In this document: piece by piece, positions 54,109 through 63,686 of the stretch | Position numbering within the stretch: position 1 is the stretch's first letter | Layout: each line of letters starts with the position of its first letter | Origin: Thiotrichales bacterium | GTDB taxonomy: Bacteria > Pseudomonadota > Gammaproteobacteria > Beggiatoales > Beggiatoaceae | Direction of reading: 5' to 3' | Assembly (NCBI GenBank): GCA_016745035.1 | Contig: JADGDE010000009.1 | Span: forward strand, 119,324-183,323 | DNA length: 64,000 bases | Notes under the pieces: model-generated | The model's input: the letters and a program-made list of their open reading frames with translations, nothing else | Database searches by the model: none | Told to the model about the DNA's origin: nothing | Translations under genes and position numbers: made by a program

Positions 54109-55872
54109 TTATTGATATTCAAACGCTGTCACACTGTCTGAACTGTTGTTAAGCGTAATTTGATAAATTTCCACGGGTGGGTGCGGGAAAGGGGGTTGTC
54201 TGGTGGCAATATAACGGTGCTCTAGTTGTTGGGCAGCCGGGTCTTTTTGCGCTTGTTGGAGGGCTTGCTTAGAAATTAAAATACCCGCGTTATATTCTTG
54301 TGTTAATTGCTCTAACCATTGACTAATATTCAAGCCCGATCCCAATGCGCTATAAAAACGGCGGTTTTCTGCGCCTAAACGCCCAAGCAATAAGCGTTCA
54401 TAATGAATACCTATGCCAATTTGCACGCGTTTATCCAAAGGTTTAGCCACTTCTAAATTAAATAAATCAACCGCATTGCTAATGCTCAAGGCAGCATAAA
54501 TGGCTTGTAGCACGGCATTTTCTTGATTATTCGCCAACCCAAATAAAACCCGCGTTGCACTACCTGTATACCCATCAACCACACCATTGTAGGCATCAAT
54601 AGCAAATTGCAGGCGGGTAAAATAATTATTGATAAAATCTAAGGCAACACTGGGCGCTAACTTATTATAAATACGCTCGAATTGCGCCACTTCACAATAC
54701 AAAATAGTGGTGCGACGAAAATGGGCTTGCTGACTTAATTGTCCGTGCAGCATATTATCCAATAATTCTCTGGAAATAAGCTGCGACATCAAATGCTGTT
54801 TATGTTGTTGTTGCTCTAGGCGCTCTAACATACTGTTCATTGAATTTGAGAGTGTTGCAAATTCATCTTTACCCGTGATGGGTAAACGAAACTGATAATT
54901 TTCTTGTTGAATTTTTTCGGTGGCAATTAATAATTGTTGTAAGCTGCTAAAGCCCCAGCGCGATAATGGCGCAGCAAGTAAGCCACCAATGGCGAGCAAT
55001 AAACAAGCGAGCAAAATCAAATCATGATATAGATTTTTTAAAAATCTTAAGCGCTGCTCTAAACTGTAAGCAATTAAAAACGGCGGGCTTAAGGCTTGTT
55101 CTGGACCAATAATATAGACAAAACGCTCATCCAACAGTTTAACTTGTTGGGTTTTCCCTAAGACTCGATAGGCTTGTGTTTGGTTTAGTTGTTGAAAAAC
55201 GTCCCCAAGTGCGTGTTGCCAAGCGGGGTAAAGTCCAGCCTTTTCTTGGGTATAACCATAATTAAAAAAGATTTTCCCCTCATGTAAAAGCATCAGGGTA
55301 CTAGATTGCTCTTGATTTAAGTTTTGTTGATAGATTTTTTTTATATAATCAATATCAATCGCTTGCCACAAAATTAAATAGCCTTGCCCTGCCACCAAGG
55401 GTTGTTTAAACCAACGCCAAACGCCCTGTTGTTGCCATAAAAGTCCTCTATCTGTATGCGGCGTTTGAATTTTCCAGTGAGCTTGTTTAGCTAGGTGTTG
55501 ATCTAAACTTCTGACTTGGTGACTATGTAGCCGCAACTGCCCGGCGGCATCGTACCAAGATAAGCCCGTTAAGCCGCTGGCATCATGATGACTTGGTAAT
55601 AATTCATCGAGCGGGTAACTCAATACGCGGTCGCCTAATTCAATATTATTTAACCGGAAACTTTGATGGAGGTGATCTGCTTGTTGTTGTAAAAGCAACT
55701 CACTGCTGCGCAAATTTTGAAAAATTTGCTGCATTTGGTGATGTAACTCTTGGTGTAACTCTTCTTCTATGGCTTGAGAAACCCGATAGTCAACCAATAA
55801 GGCGCAGCTAAGCAGCGTGACCAAAAGCACAGCTAAGAATAAAAAACTGACCTTATAGCGTAAGGAAAACAA
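54109..55872 (-). CDS. Membrane protein with degenerate class III cyclase domain
   Basis: A 587-residue protein with two membrane spans (about 7-27 and 284-305) around a long extracytoplasmic domain, then HAMP (APLSRWGFSSLQQLLIATEKIQQENYQFRL) and a cyclase-homology domain (about 385-575). The first metal Asp is replaced (ILYCEVAQF instead of LFxDxxxF), the second too (GYTGSATRVLFG instead of GDAxxxxFG), and the transition-state Arg is lost (LNISQWLEQL), though the Asn remains. It is probably not catalytic and may bind a nucleotide as a sensor. The frame itself is intact, so this is not a pseudogene. Confidence 0.8.
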   Translation of the reverse strand: MFSLRYKVSFLFLAVLLVTLLSCALLVDYRVSQAIEEELHQELHHQMQQIFQNLRSSELLLQQQADHLHQSFRLNNIELGDRVLSYPLDELLPSHHDASGLTGLSWYDAAGQLRLHSHQVRSLDQHLAKQAHWKIQTPHTDRGLLWQQQGVWRWFKQPLVAGQGYLILWQAIDIDYIKKIYQQNLNQEQSSTLMLLHEGKIFFNYGYTQEKAGLYPAWQHALGDVFQQLNQTQAYRVLGKTQQVKLLDERFVYIIGPEQALSPPFLIAYSLEQRLRFLKNLYHDLILLACLLLAIGGLLAAPLSRWGFSSLQQLLIATEKIQQENYQFRLPITGKDEFATLSNSMNSMLERLEQQQHKQHLMSQLISRELLDNMLHGQLSQQAHFRRTTILYCEVAQFERIYNKLAPSVALDFINNYFTRLQFAIDAYNGVVDGYTGSATRVLFGLANNQENAVLQAIYAALSISNAVDLFNLEVAKPLDKRVQIGIGIHYERLLLGRLGAENRRFYSALGSGLNISQWLEQLTQEYNAGILISKQALQQAQKDPAAQQLEHRYIATRQPPFPHPPVEIYQITLNNSSDSVTAFEYQ

Positions 55873-56087
55873 AACTAAAATGAACCTGTTTGCTGAAATA
55901 CCATGTAAGGACTAGCAAATACCATGAAAATTTGATCGCCCTAATGGGGGAAATATTGAGGTCAAGCACTTAATAGACCAGACAATTCGGTTTAGTAGGG
56001 AAGGGCGATACCTAAAAACCGCTTCATTATACTGTGTATCTACAAAATAATTAAGCGCATAGCGTCTCGGTCATATTTAAATGATCT

Positions 56088-56165
56088 ATTGCTGCACGGC
56101 TAAACTTCACTAGGTAGGTGGAAAATCACCTTATTGTGGCAAAAACTGGCTTAGTGCGTCACATC
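56088..56165. repeat. Miniature inverted-repeat element, copy 6 (left end missing)
   Basis: attgctgcacggctaaa ... ggcttagtgcgtcacatc matches the right two-thirds of copy 1, but the left terminus is absent, so this copy is a remnant. Confidence 0.65.
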
Positions 56166-56181
56166 AGTTAATGATAAAAAA

Positions 56182-56970
56182 TCACTTCCGTAAGCGTTGC
56201 AAGCTTTGAGGGGAATGAGTGCGCAAGCAGGCACAAACATCGATGTGTTGTACGCCCTGTTTTTTTAATTGCTGTGCCAATGCCTCTACAGTTGTCGCAG
56301 TGGTAATGACATCATCAACAATTAAAACCCGTTGCCATGCTTTAGCGGCTTTGCCAATGACAAAATTATTTTGTAAACGCTGCTGCCGGGCGGCGCTGGT
56401 ACGTTCGGTTTTTGTCAGCGTTGCTTGGCTATTTAAACAACGTTTCATTTGACAGGTATGGTAATCAACCGGAATATTGAAATGTTGTCCGAGATAATTG
56501 GCTAAAATCAAAGTTTGATGGTAACCACGTTGGCGCAAACGTTGTGGGTGTAAAGGCACAGGAACGATGACATCAATCTCATCGGCTTGCACCAATTCAA
56601 TCTGCTCGATCAATAATTGCCCCAATTGGGATAAGGCGCTTAATGCCTGTCGTGGCTGGTATTTTGCCTTATGCAACAAGGGCACGGCTGTTGTGGTATA
56701 AGCGAGTGCCGTATACAAACGTTCATAGGCAGAATGTTGATCGGCAATTAAGCAAGCACCACAACGCCGGGAACTAAAGGTGGGCAATGCAAGTCCACAA
56801 TGAATGCAGACTTGATCATTTTGATAAACCAAGGCTTCCAAACAACTATGGCAAAGCACTTGGTCTGCCGTCTGTTCACACAACAGACAATAATTAGGCA
56901 GTTTATGCAGCCATGCGTGTAGAAAAAGCCAACTGGATTGAAGATATGGCTTGATTTTCATCCGTGCCAC
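56182..56970 (-). CDS. comF: ComF-family phosphoribosyltransferase-like protein
   Basis: A 262-residue protein with an N-terminal zinc ribbon (NYCLLCEQTADQVLCHSCL and CIHCGLALPTFSSRRCGACL) and a C-terminal PRTase domain. The latter has VPLHPQRLRQRGYHQTLILA and the PRPP-binding loop RVLIVDDVITTATTVEALA. ComF is needed late in natural DNA uptake. Type IV pilus ATPase genes lie just upstream on the same strand, which fits a competence or pilus context. Translation starts at GTG 56970, directly after the stop of the coiled-coil gene, or at ATG 56961. Confidence 0.9.
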   Translation of the reverse strand: MARMKIKPYLQSSWLFLHAWLHKLPNYCLLCEQTADQVLCHSCLEALVYQNDQVCIHCGLALPTFSSRRCGACLIADQHSAYERLYTALAYTTTAVPLLHKAKYQPRQALSALSQLGQLLIEQIELVQADEIDVIVPVPLHPQRLRQRGYHQTLILANYLGQHFNIPVDYHTCQMKRCLNSQATLTKTERTSAARQQRLQNNFVIGKAAKAWQRVLIVDDVITTATTVEALAQQLKKQGVQHIDVCACLRTHSPQSLQRLRK

Positions 56971-57963
56971 TTAACGGTTTTTCTTATCTCCAACCAAAGA
57001 AACTAAATGGGCTTCTAGGCGTTCGATTTCTTTTTTATCCCGCTCCATCGCACCATCAACCCGAATCATGCGATTGCGCAAGTTTTGTGTTTCTGATTGC
57101 GCCATCGTTAAGTCTTGTTCGAGTTTTTTAATCGTCGCCCGGTTAGCTTCATTGGCTGATTCGAGTTGAGAAATTTGCAAATCAGTTTTTTTCTCTAATT
57201 TCACTCGAATATGATGTTCGTTTTCCAAACGATCTTCACTGCTGTTCAAATCGGTACGCAATTGCTGTAATTCATGCTCTAGGCGTTTACTTTGCTCGCG
57301 CAATTCATTGACTAGAACTTCATTTGCCAAAGCTTGTCCATAGTCTTTTTTATTTTTTTCCCGCAGCTGTTCGGTTTCTATATGTTGGCGTTTGATGTCT
57401 TCTTGCAAACGCTCTTGATTGCGTTTCACCACAACCAAGGCTTCGTGCTGATCGCGCTCTTCTTCTTGTAACAATTCATATTGGCGATTTTTATCATCCA
57501 AGAGCTTTTGCAAACGGTTGGCATTGTCATTGACGCGCGCAAACTCATTACTTAGATGTCGAACTTCTTGTTCTCGTTCTAACAGTTTTTCTTCTAAACG
57601 TTCATGATGGCGTTTTTGATTGCCCATTTCGCCATATTGGCGCTCAAGTTCCATACCCAAGCGTTTGTTTTCACGCTGTGATTGCTCATATTCGAGTTGT
57701 TGTTGTTTGAGGTTTTCCTCAATTTGTTGGTTTTTATCTTTGAGCTTATCGTAGGCGTGTTCAGCTTGTTGTTGTTTATCTTTAGCCGTTTGAGCTTGTT
57801 TTTCTAATTGGTTTTTTATTTTTTGTTCAGCGACCAACCAAATCGCCTGCATCGCCTCGGAGCCTATCTGCGATACATCATCGGGAATTTCTATATCCAT
57901 AACATCCATGTCCTTATATTCTTTGCGGTCATCCATGAGCAGTTTGAGAAACTTATACTGCAT
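56971..57963 (-). CDS. Long coiled-coil protein of unknown function
   Basis: A 330-residue protein. The first 45 residues are compact (MQYKFLKLLMDDRKEY...IPDDVSQIGSEAMQAIWLVAEQ). The rest is almost continuous coiled coil rich in Gln, Glu, Lys and Arg. There is no membrane span. It lies between the pilus ATPase genes and comF on the same strand, 72 bases after the third ATPase gene, so it may belong to pilus function. I do not recognise a family. Confidence 0.7.
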   Translation of the reverse strand: MQYKFLKLLMDDRKEYKDMDVMDIEIPDDVSQIGSEAMQAIWLVAEQKIKNQLEKQAQTAKDKQQQAEHAYDKLKDKNQQIEENLKQQQLEYEQSQRENKRLGMELERQYGEMGNQKRHHERLEEKLLEREQEVRHLSNEFARVNDNANRLQKLLDDKNRQYELLQEEERDQHEALVVVKRNQERLQEDIKRQHIETEQLREKNKKDYGQALANEVLVNELREQSKRLEHELQQLRTDLNSSEDRLENEHHIRVKLEKKTDLQISQLESANEANRATIKKLEQDLTMAQSETQNLRNRMIRVDGAMERDKKEIERLEAHLVSLVGDKKNR

Positions 57964-58035
57964 TATGACACCTATCGTTGTGATAACCCCTGTTTGATAT
58001 TTTTATAATCCGTATAAACAAATAGGGCTGACACT

Positions 58036-59094
58036 TTAACCGAAATTAATTTTTGCTTCTAAATTCGTGCGTGAATCAGCGTTACTTAAGGCTTCTTCTA
58101 AAGTAACCCGACCTTCCTTGTAGAGGCTATGCAGAGCATTATCAAAACTCATCATGCCTTTAGCCCCGCTACTTTCCATCGCCTCTTTGACTTCTTCCAA
58201 ATCGCCTTTGAGAATTAAGCCGGCAATATGTGGGGTATTGAGCATCACTTCAATGGCCGCACAACGCTTACCACGGACATCTGGAATCAGGCGCTGTGAG
58301 AGTACCGCGCGCAAATTCAAGGATAAATCCATAAACAACTGTTTATGCATGGCAATGGGAAACATATTAATTACTCGTTCCATGGCTTGGTTCGCATTGT
58401 TAGCGTGCATGGTTGAAACTGCTAAATGCCCGGTGTTAGCAAGCTCTAAGCCCGCTTCCATGGTCTCGCGGTCACGAATTTCGCCAATCATGATCACATC
58501 AGGTGCTTCCCGTAAACTTGCCTTTAGCGCAGCGGCATAAGTCTTGGTATCCACTCCAACTTCGCGTTGGTTAATCACCGACATCCGATGCGGGTGATAA
58601 AATTCTACCGGATCTTCAATGGTAAGAATGTGTCCTGCGGAATTTTTGTTGCGGTGGTTAATCATCGCTGCCAAGGTAGTGGATTTACCCGAACCTGTGC
58701 CTCCAACCATCAATAATAAACCGCGTTTGTTCATGATTAAATCAAGTAAAACTTCAGGTGTGCCTAAAACTTCGGCATCTGGGATTTCCGAGGGAATCAA
58801 GCGCAAAACCATACCAACATTACCTTTTTGATAAAAGGCATTTACCCGAAAGCGCCCGCTGCCATCATCCATGCCAATCGCAAAGTCCAAATCGCGCGTT
58901 TCTTCAAAATGCTCGATTTGCTCCTCGTTCATGATGCCGTAAGCCGCAGACTTGGCCAGTTCAGCCGTCAGTGCGGTTTTACCTACAGAACGCATTTTCC
59001 CCTGTAATTTAACCTTAATCGGGATACCAACCGTTACGAATAAATCCGAACAATCTTTTTCGATCATAAAGCGTAGGTAAGGGGTCAAATCCAT
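58036..59094 (-). CDS. PilU-like pilus retraction ATPase (third paralogue)
   Basis: A 352-residue hexameric secretion ATPase of the PilT/PilU class. Walker A is VGGTGSGKSTTLAAM, the Asp box is GHILTIEDPVEFYHP, Walker B is APDVIMIGEIRDRETM, and the His box is GHLAVSTMHANNANQA. The C-terminus lacks the AIRNLIRE motif found in PilT and reads GLILKGDLEEVKEAM, closer to PilU. Third of three tandem ATPase genes on this strand, 15 bases after the second. Confidence 0.9.
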   Translation of the reverse strand: MDLTPYLRFMIEKDCSDLFVTVGIPIKVKLQGKMRSVGKTALTAELAKSAAYGIMNEEQIEHFEETRDLDFAIGMDDGSGRFRVNAFYQKGNVGMVLRLIPSEIPDAEVLGTPEVLLDLIMNKRGLLLMVGGTGSGKSTTLAAMINHRNKNSAGHILTIEDPVEFYHPHRMSVINQREVGVDTKTYAAALKASLREAPDVIMIGEIRDRETMEAGLELANTGHLAVSTMHANNANQAMERVINMFPIAMHKQLFMDLSLNLRAVLSQRLIPDVRGKRCAAIEVMLNTPHIAGLILKGDLEEVKEAMESSGAKGMMSFDNALHSLYKEGRVTLEEALSNADSRTNLEAKINFG

Positions 59095-59109
59095 AGGGTA
59101 TTCCTAAAA

Positions 59110-60270
59110 CTATTGAATTTCGTTATCTTCAGGGTCTTCGGCAAATGCCAAATGATCAAGACCTGCCAGCGCATCGCGCCCTCTGGCCTCTTTCCCTTCG
59201 AGTTTAATTTTCAGGCGTAATTCGTTGACCGAATCTGCATTCCCCAAGGCTGTTTCCAAATCAATTTTGCCATTTTCATAATGATCAAATAAGGCTTGGT
59301 CAAAGGTCTGCATACCCAGTTCTTTTGATTTTGCCATAATGGTTTTAATTTCACCGACATTGCCATCGGCAATTAACTCTGAAATTAAGGGCGAATTCAA
59401 CATAATTTCAATCGCCGCGCAACGGCCACCATCGACGGTTTTAATCAAACGCTGAGAAATAATCGCCCTTAAGTTAAGCGACAAATCGGCAAAGAGTTTT
59501 TTCTGTTTCTCGACGGGGAAGAAACCTACCACCCGATCTAAGGCTTGGTTAGCACTATTAGCGTGCAGCGTTGCCATCGCCAAATGCCCTGTTTGCGCAA
59601 ATTCCATCCCAAAATCCATGATTTCTTTACTACGAATCTCACCGAGCAAAATCACATCGGGGGCTTGGCGCAAAGTGTTATGTAATGCCGCCTCCCAACT
59701 TACGGCATCAACCCCGATTTCACGCTGCATGATGACACAGTTTTTATGGGGATGCACGTACTCAATCGGGTCTTCTAAGGTAATGATATGCCCGTAAGAA
59801 TGTTCATTACGGTAATCAATCATCGCCGCCATGGTGGTGGATTTACCAGAGCCTGTGCCCCCAACCATCAGTACTAAACCCATTTTCTCAGCAATCACAT
59901 CTTTAAGCACTGCGGGCAGCCCTAATTTATCAAAGTTAGGCACTTCGGCAGTAATTACCCGCGCAACTAAACCCTGACAACCTTGCTGCACAAAAGCATT
60001 GCAACGAAAACGCCCAAGCCCCGGCGGGGCAATCGCAAAGTTACACTCTTTGCTTTCTTCATATTCTTTGAGCTGCTTATCGTTCATGATAGCTTGCGTC
60101 ATCATCATCGAATCTGATGGTGACAAAGCTTGCTTCATCATCGGGGTCATTTTACCTTTAATTTTCATCGCTGGCGGGAAACCTGCGGTGATAAACAGGT
60201 CAGAGCCACCTTTTTTAACCATAAGGCCTAAAAGGTCTCGGATTAATTTACTCGCCTGATCGCGTTCCAT
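59110..60270 (-). CDS. pilU: Type IV pilus retraction ATPase PilU
   Basis: A 386-residue ATPase. Walker A is VGGTGSGKSTTMAAM, the Asp box GHIITLEDPIEYVHP, Walker B APDVILLGEIRSKEIM and the His box GHLAMATLHANSANQA. The extended C-terminus (LAGLDHLAFAEDPEDNEIQ) and the position directly after pilT are those of PilU, which supports PilT in pulling the pilus back. It starts 12 bases after pilT. Acts at the cytoplasmic side of the pilus platform. Confidence 0.93.
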   Translation of the reverse strand: MERDQASKLIRDLLGLMVKKGGSDLFITAGFPPAMKIKGKMTPMMKQALSPSDSMMMTQAIMNDKQLKEYEESKECNFAIAPPGLGRFRCNAFVQQGCQGLVARVITAEVPNFDKLGLPAVLKDVIAEKMGLVLMVGGTGSGKSTTMAAMIDYRNEHSYGHIITLEDPIEYVHPHKNCVIMQREIGVDAVSWEAALHNTLRQAPDVILLGEIRSKEIMDFGMEFAQTGHLAMATLHANSANQALDRVVGFFPVEKQKKLFADLSLNLRAIISQRLIKTVDGGRCAAIEIMLNSPLISELIADGNVGEIKTIMAKSKELGMQTFDQALFDHYENGKIDLETALGNADSVNELRLKIKLEGKEARGRDALAGLDHLAFAEDPEDNEIQ

Positions 60271-60282
60271 TAATTTGCTCCT

Positions 60283-61320
60283 TTAAGCGAATGAATCTTT
60301 ATTAGCAGCTTTTTCATGCGCCGCTTCACGGGTAATAACCTTATCACGCACCAATTCTTTGAGTTTTTGATCCAAAGTCTGCATCCCGAATTGTTGCCCA
60401 GTTTGAATTGCCGAGAACATTTGTGCGATTTTATTTTCTCGAATCAAGTTCCGAATTGCCGGCGTGCCAATCATGATTTCATGCGCTGCGACCCGACCAC
60501 CGCCAACTTTTTTCAATAGTACTTGTGAGATAACCGCTTTGAGTGATTCGGATAACATCGCTCGAATCATATCTTTTTCCTCGGCTGGGAACGCATCAAC
60601 AATCCTATCAATGGTTTTTGCCGCTGAACTGGTATGCAAAGTTCCAAAGACCACGTGTCCAGTTTCCGCAGCGGAGAGCGCCAAACGAATGGTTTCCAAA
60701 TCCCGCATTTCACCGACAAGAATCACATCCGGGTCTTGGCGCAAAGCCGAGCGTAGCGCCTCGTTAAACCCCAAAGTATCGCGGTGGACTTCCCGTTGAG
60801 AAATTAGGCTTTTTTTAGTTTGATGTACAAATTCAATCGGGTCTTCAATGGTAAGAATATGCCCGGCATCACTTTCGTTACGATAATTCATCATCGCCGC
60901 CAGCGTGGTAGATTTACCCGAACCGGTACCGCCGGTGATTAACACAATACCACGGGGGGTCATAGCGAGCTTAGCAAATAATTTCGGCGCATTGAGTTGT
61001 TCTAGGGATAAAATCTCCGAGGGAATGGTACGAAAAACCGCACCAGAGCCACGGTTTTGATTAAACGCATTGACACGAAAACGTGCAAGCCCTGGAATTT
61101 CAAAGGAGAAATCGCACTCGAGGAATTTTTCATAATCTTTACGCTGCTTGTCATTCATGATGTCATAGACCATGTCATGGACTTGCGTATGATCCAAAGG
61201 CGGTAAATTAATTTTTTTCATATCACCGCTGACACGAATCATAGGTGGAACACCTGCGGACAAATGTAAATCCGATGCCCCATTTTTTACCCCGAACGCG
61301 AGTAATTCGCCAATATCCAT
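60283..61320 (-). CDS. pilT: Twitching motility ATPase PilT
   Basis: A 345-residue retraction motor. The N-terminus is MDIGELLAFGVKNGASDLHLSAGVPPMIRVSG. Walker A is TGGTGSGKSTTLAAM, Asp box GHILTIEDPIEFVHQ, Walker B DPDVILVGEMRDLETI, His box GHVVFGTLHTSSAAK, and the retraction motif AIRNLIRENKIAQM is present. These identify true PilT. The frame is open to 61344, but ATG 61320 with ribosome site gggggat is the conserved start. Retraction drives twitching or gliding and DNA uptake. Confidence 0.96.
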   Translation of the reverse strand: MDIGELLAFGVKNGASDLHLSAGVPPMIRVSGDMKKINLPPLDHTQVHDMVYDIMNDKQRKDYEKFLECDFSFEIPGLARFRVNAFNQNRGSGAVFRTIPSEILSLEQLNAPKLFAKLAMTPRGIVLITGGTGSGKSTTLAAMMNYRNESDAGHILTIEDPIEFVHQTKKSLISQREVHRDTLGFNEALRSALRQDPDVILVGEMRDLETIRLALSAAETGHVVFGTLHTSSAAKTIDRIVDAFPAEEKDMIRAMLSESLKAVISQVLLKKVGGGRVAAHEIMIGTPAIRNLIRENKIAQMFSAIQTGQQFGMQTLDQKLKELVRDKVITREAAHEKAANKDSFA

Positions 61321-61568
61321 ATATCCCCCATGTGTCTTAACCATGTATCGCTGTGATACAACCTGTTGACATTTTCATCATTGACTCTAATGTAGAGTCA
61401 TGCACCAATAACAACCTCCGCCATCTTAACAAATCGCCCTAGATTCTCAAGTCAAAGCATGAGAAAAAAAACAATCGTTATTGTTTGATGTCATACCTTT
61501 GATATTATGTGAAGGCTTCTTTTCAGCTCAAAAGGCAAAAAACGCCTGTCGTGTGTCCCAAATAAAGA

Positions 61569-62404
61569 TTATACGCCGACTATCCCAAACCCTGCCCAAT
61601 AATAAGGATGGCTAAAATCCTGCTTTAACACAGCTTCCAATTCCGTCACTGCTGGTGTTGGTAACAATGCCTGAAAAAATACGATGCGTTGCTGCGGCGT
61701 ACTATCACGCAACCAAACCTGTGCTTGGCGCAAAGCCTCAGCAGGTGTGAGTTGTTCTTGTTGCCACAAATGATAAAAACGACTGATGAGAATCATAGTA
61801 CTGGCATCACTGACCGACCACAGCGAGGCAATGACAGCGGCGCTGCCTGCTTGTAACAAACCTGTGGAAAGGCTGACAAATTCCTCGGCGCGTTGCAAAT
61901 CGGCCAACATGCCGGTTTCGCAGGCACATAACAGCACCAAACGTGCATTCAGCTTGCCTTGTTCCAGCACCGTTTTCAGGCTCAAGTTTTTATCTGCCAA
62001 TTCAAGCAGGCTTTGCAGTGGTTGCTCGATGTTAGTTTTGCCGTGACAGTAAAAATGGATAATGTCGTAATCGGGCAAGGCATTGAACACCTTGTCATGG
62101 CGGGCAAGTGCTTGTTGGTAAATTGTGGCTTGCGGATAGTGTTTGCGTAGGCTCTCGGTTGCATACAGTGCGTAGTCAATATTGTTCTTGGGGTTTTCAA
62201 CTGCTAACACACGCTGCTGCCTTATATTGGCTTGAATCTGCCGCGCTCGATTCAAACTGCGGGCATTGGGTGCGTAATTGATGCACCAAACATCCAAAGC
62301 ACAACGCTTACCATCGGTAGCAGCGTGTAGTGGTAATAAGCTGAGCAAACCCAAAGGCATTAAAGTGACTTGCTGCAAATCGGACCGCGCTTGGCACAAG
62401 GGGC
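61569..62404 (-). pseudogene. CHAT-domain protease, C-terminal fragment
   Basis: About 278 residues of a CHAT (caspase HetF-associated with TPR) domain: LMPLGLLSLLPLHAA, catalytic His in IIHFYCHGKTN, catalytic Cys in VLLCACETGM, then LSTGLLQAGSAAVIASLWSVSD and the C-terminal PYYWAGFGIVGV. The frame runs straight into the IS at 62408 without a start signal. The N-terminal part (normally TPR repeats) is not found on the other side of the IS, so the gene was both interrupted and deleted. The catalytic residues are intact, but expression is doubtful. Confidence 0.85.
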
Positions 62405-62407
62405 TTA

Positions 62408-63071
62408 GAGTCTATGCGAAGTTTAAGATATTGAAATACATTAATTTTACTGAGAATAAAATGAAAAAATCCTTTGGTTTTTAGCTATAATTAGTCAATT
62501 CAAAACTACATGCATTCAGAATGAAAAGAAAAAGCTATCTATCAGATATAACAGATGAAGAATGGGAGGTTTTAGCTCCTATCGTCGAAGAAAATTGTCC
62601 ATATACAAGAGGACCAAAAATAAGTTTGGAACAATATCGTGAGATATTAAATGCTATATTTTACATCAATAAAACAGGTGTTCAGTGGCAATATCTACCT
62701 CATTATTTTCCTCCATATAAAACAGTTAATCATCATTATCTTAAATTTATGGAAATAGATTTATTTGAAAAAATAAATGATAGATCCCGTAAACTTGCTA
62801 GAAATACTGTGATATAGAAATAAAACAGAGAAAATCAAAGAAAATTTTCAAACCAATTAGAAAAAAATGGGTTGTAGAACGTACATTTGCATGGTTAACA
62901 AGAAATAGAAGACTCGCTAGGGAATATGAAAGAACAACAAAATCTAGTGAATCAATGGTATATATTGCTGCATCACGAATATCATTCAAACATGCTTTAG
63001 AAAAAATAGATTAGTTATTTTGGTTTTTAATCGTGAAATTAACGAATATCGTTAAACTTCAGTATAGACTC
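62408..63071 (+). mobile_element. Decayed IS5-family insertion sequence (664 bp)
   Basis: The ends gagtctatgcgaagtttaa and (reversed) gagtctatactgaagtttaa are inverted repeats, and TTA flanks both sides (62405-62407, 63072-63074). It contains a transposase with its middle deleted. It shares its left 11 bases with the nested MITE at 5188-5346. Confidence 0.85.
62521..63014 (+). pseudogene. IS5-family transposase with internal deletion
   Basis: The first 98 codons (LSDITDEEWEVLAPIVEEN...GVQWQYLPHYFPPYKTVNHHYLKF) stop at 62817. In a second frame, from about 62811, the C-terminal part continues (FKPIRKKWVVERTFAWLTRNRRLAREYERTT...) to TAG 63012-63014. The region with the first two catalytic Asp is missing; only the Glu in VVERTFAWL remains. 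It cannot encode active enzyme. Confidence 0.88.
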
Positions 63072-63083
63072 TTAGCTGAAACA

Positions 63084-63130
63084 GCGACTTTTAGTCGCAA
63101 TTTGAAACTATGGACTTTCAGTCCATAGTT
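63084..63130. repeat. Two adjacent perfect palindromes
   Basis: gcgact-ttt-agtcgc (63084-63098) and aactatggact-ttc-agtccatagtt (63106-63130) each form perfect hairpins with 3-base loops. They lie just right of the decayed IS. Their role is unknown; they resemble REP-like sequences. Confidence 0.6.
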
Positions 63131-63384
63131 GTTGATTTTTGTCTGTCTACTTATCAATAAAGCTTTATACATTATCATCTCTCTAAACTTTCATTAAAAA
63201 ATATTTGTGTCTTTCATATTTTCGACAATAAAACCTTTTAGCTCAAATCCAAGATTTAGAGGGGAATTGATGTTAAGAAATGCCTCATCGCTTTTTTGGT
63301 ATGACTGGGTTATTCGGCTTTGTTTTGTGGGGTTTCACAAGCTCAACACCAACCTACAAATTTACCTCACTTAGACGTTACGAA
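63131..63384. other. Non-coding stretch without recognised feature
   Basis: About 250 bases between the palindromes and the ankyrin fragment. A short plus-strand frame near 63270-63376 is present but has no ribosome site and no recognisable product; it is probably chance. Confidence 0.4.
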
Positions 63385-63612
63385 TTATTGTAACCAAGCT
63401 CGAATCACCTCTATTTTTTCATCAGGTATTTGCAAATTTTTTTCTTCAAATCCAATCTTTGTATAACGATTGAGCCAGTCTAACGGCGTTTCTTGTTTAT
63501 GTGGATAAATACGTTGATTATCTGCCTCAATCATTGGGTTTACGCCATAATCGAGTAACAACTTAATAATTTTTGGAGAAGCATAACGCACCGCATAGTG
63601 TAACGCCGTCAT
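63385..63612 (-). pseudogene. Ankyrin-repeat protein, C-terminal fragment
   Basis: The 75 residues begin MTALHYAVRYASPKIIKLLLDYGVNP, a standard ankyrin repeat start (TALHYAV..), and end with a short helical tail. Methionine here is in mid-repeat, so earlier repeats are missing. Upstream the DNA turns within a few bases into what looks like the left end of another insertion sequence, which probably cut the gene. Confidence 0.7.
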
Positions 63613-63686
63613 ATTAGACTTGATGCGACAGCTTTTATTTAAGATATAATAACATTTTTATCCGCCTATATCTTACAGGTTATTTA

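Noticed and set aside
62278..62484. 68-codon plus-strand frame across the IS edge
   Set aside because: It is antisense to the CHAT fragment and crosses the insertion point, so it arose by chance.
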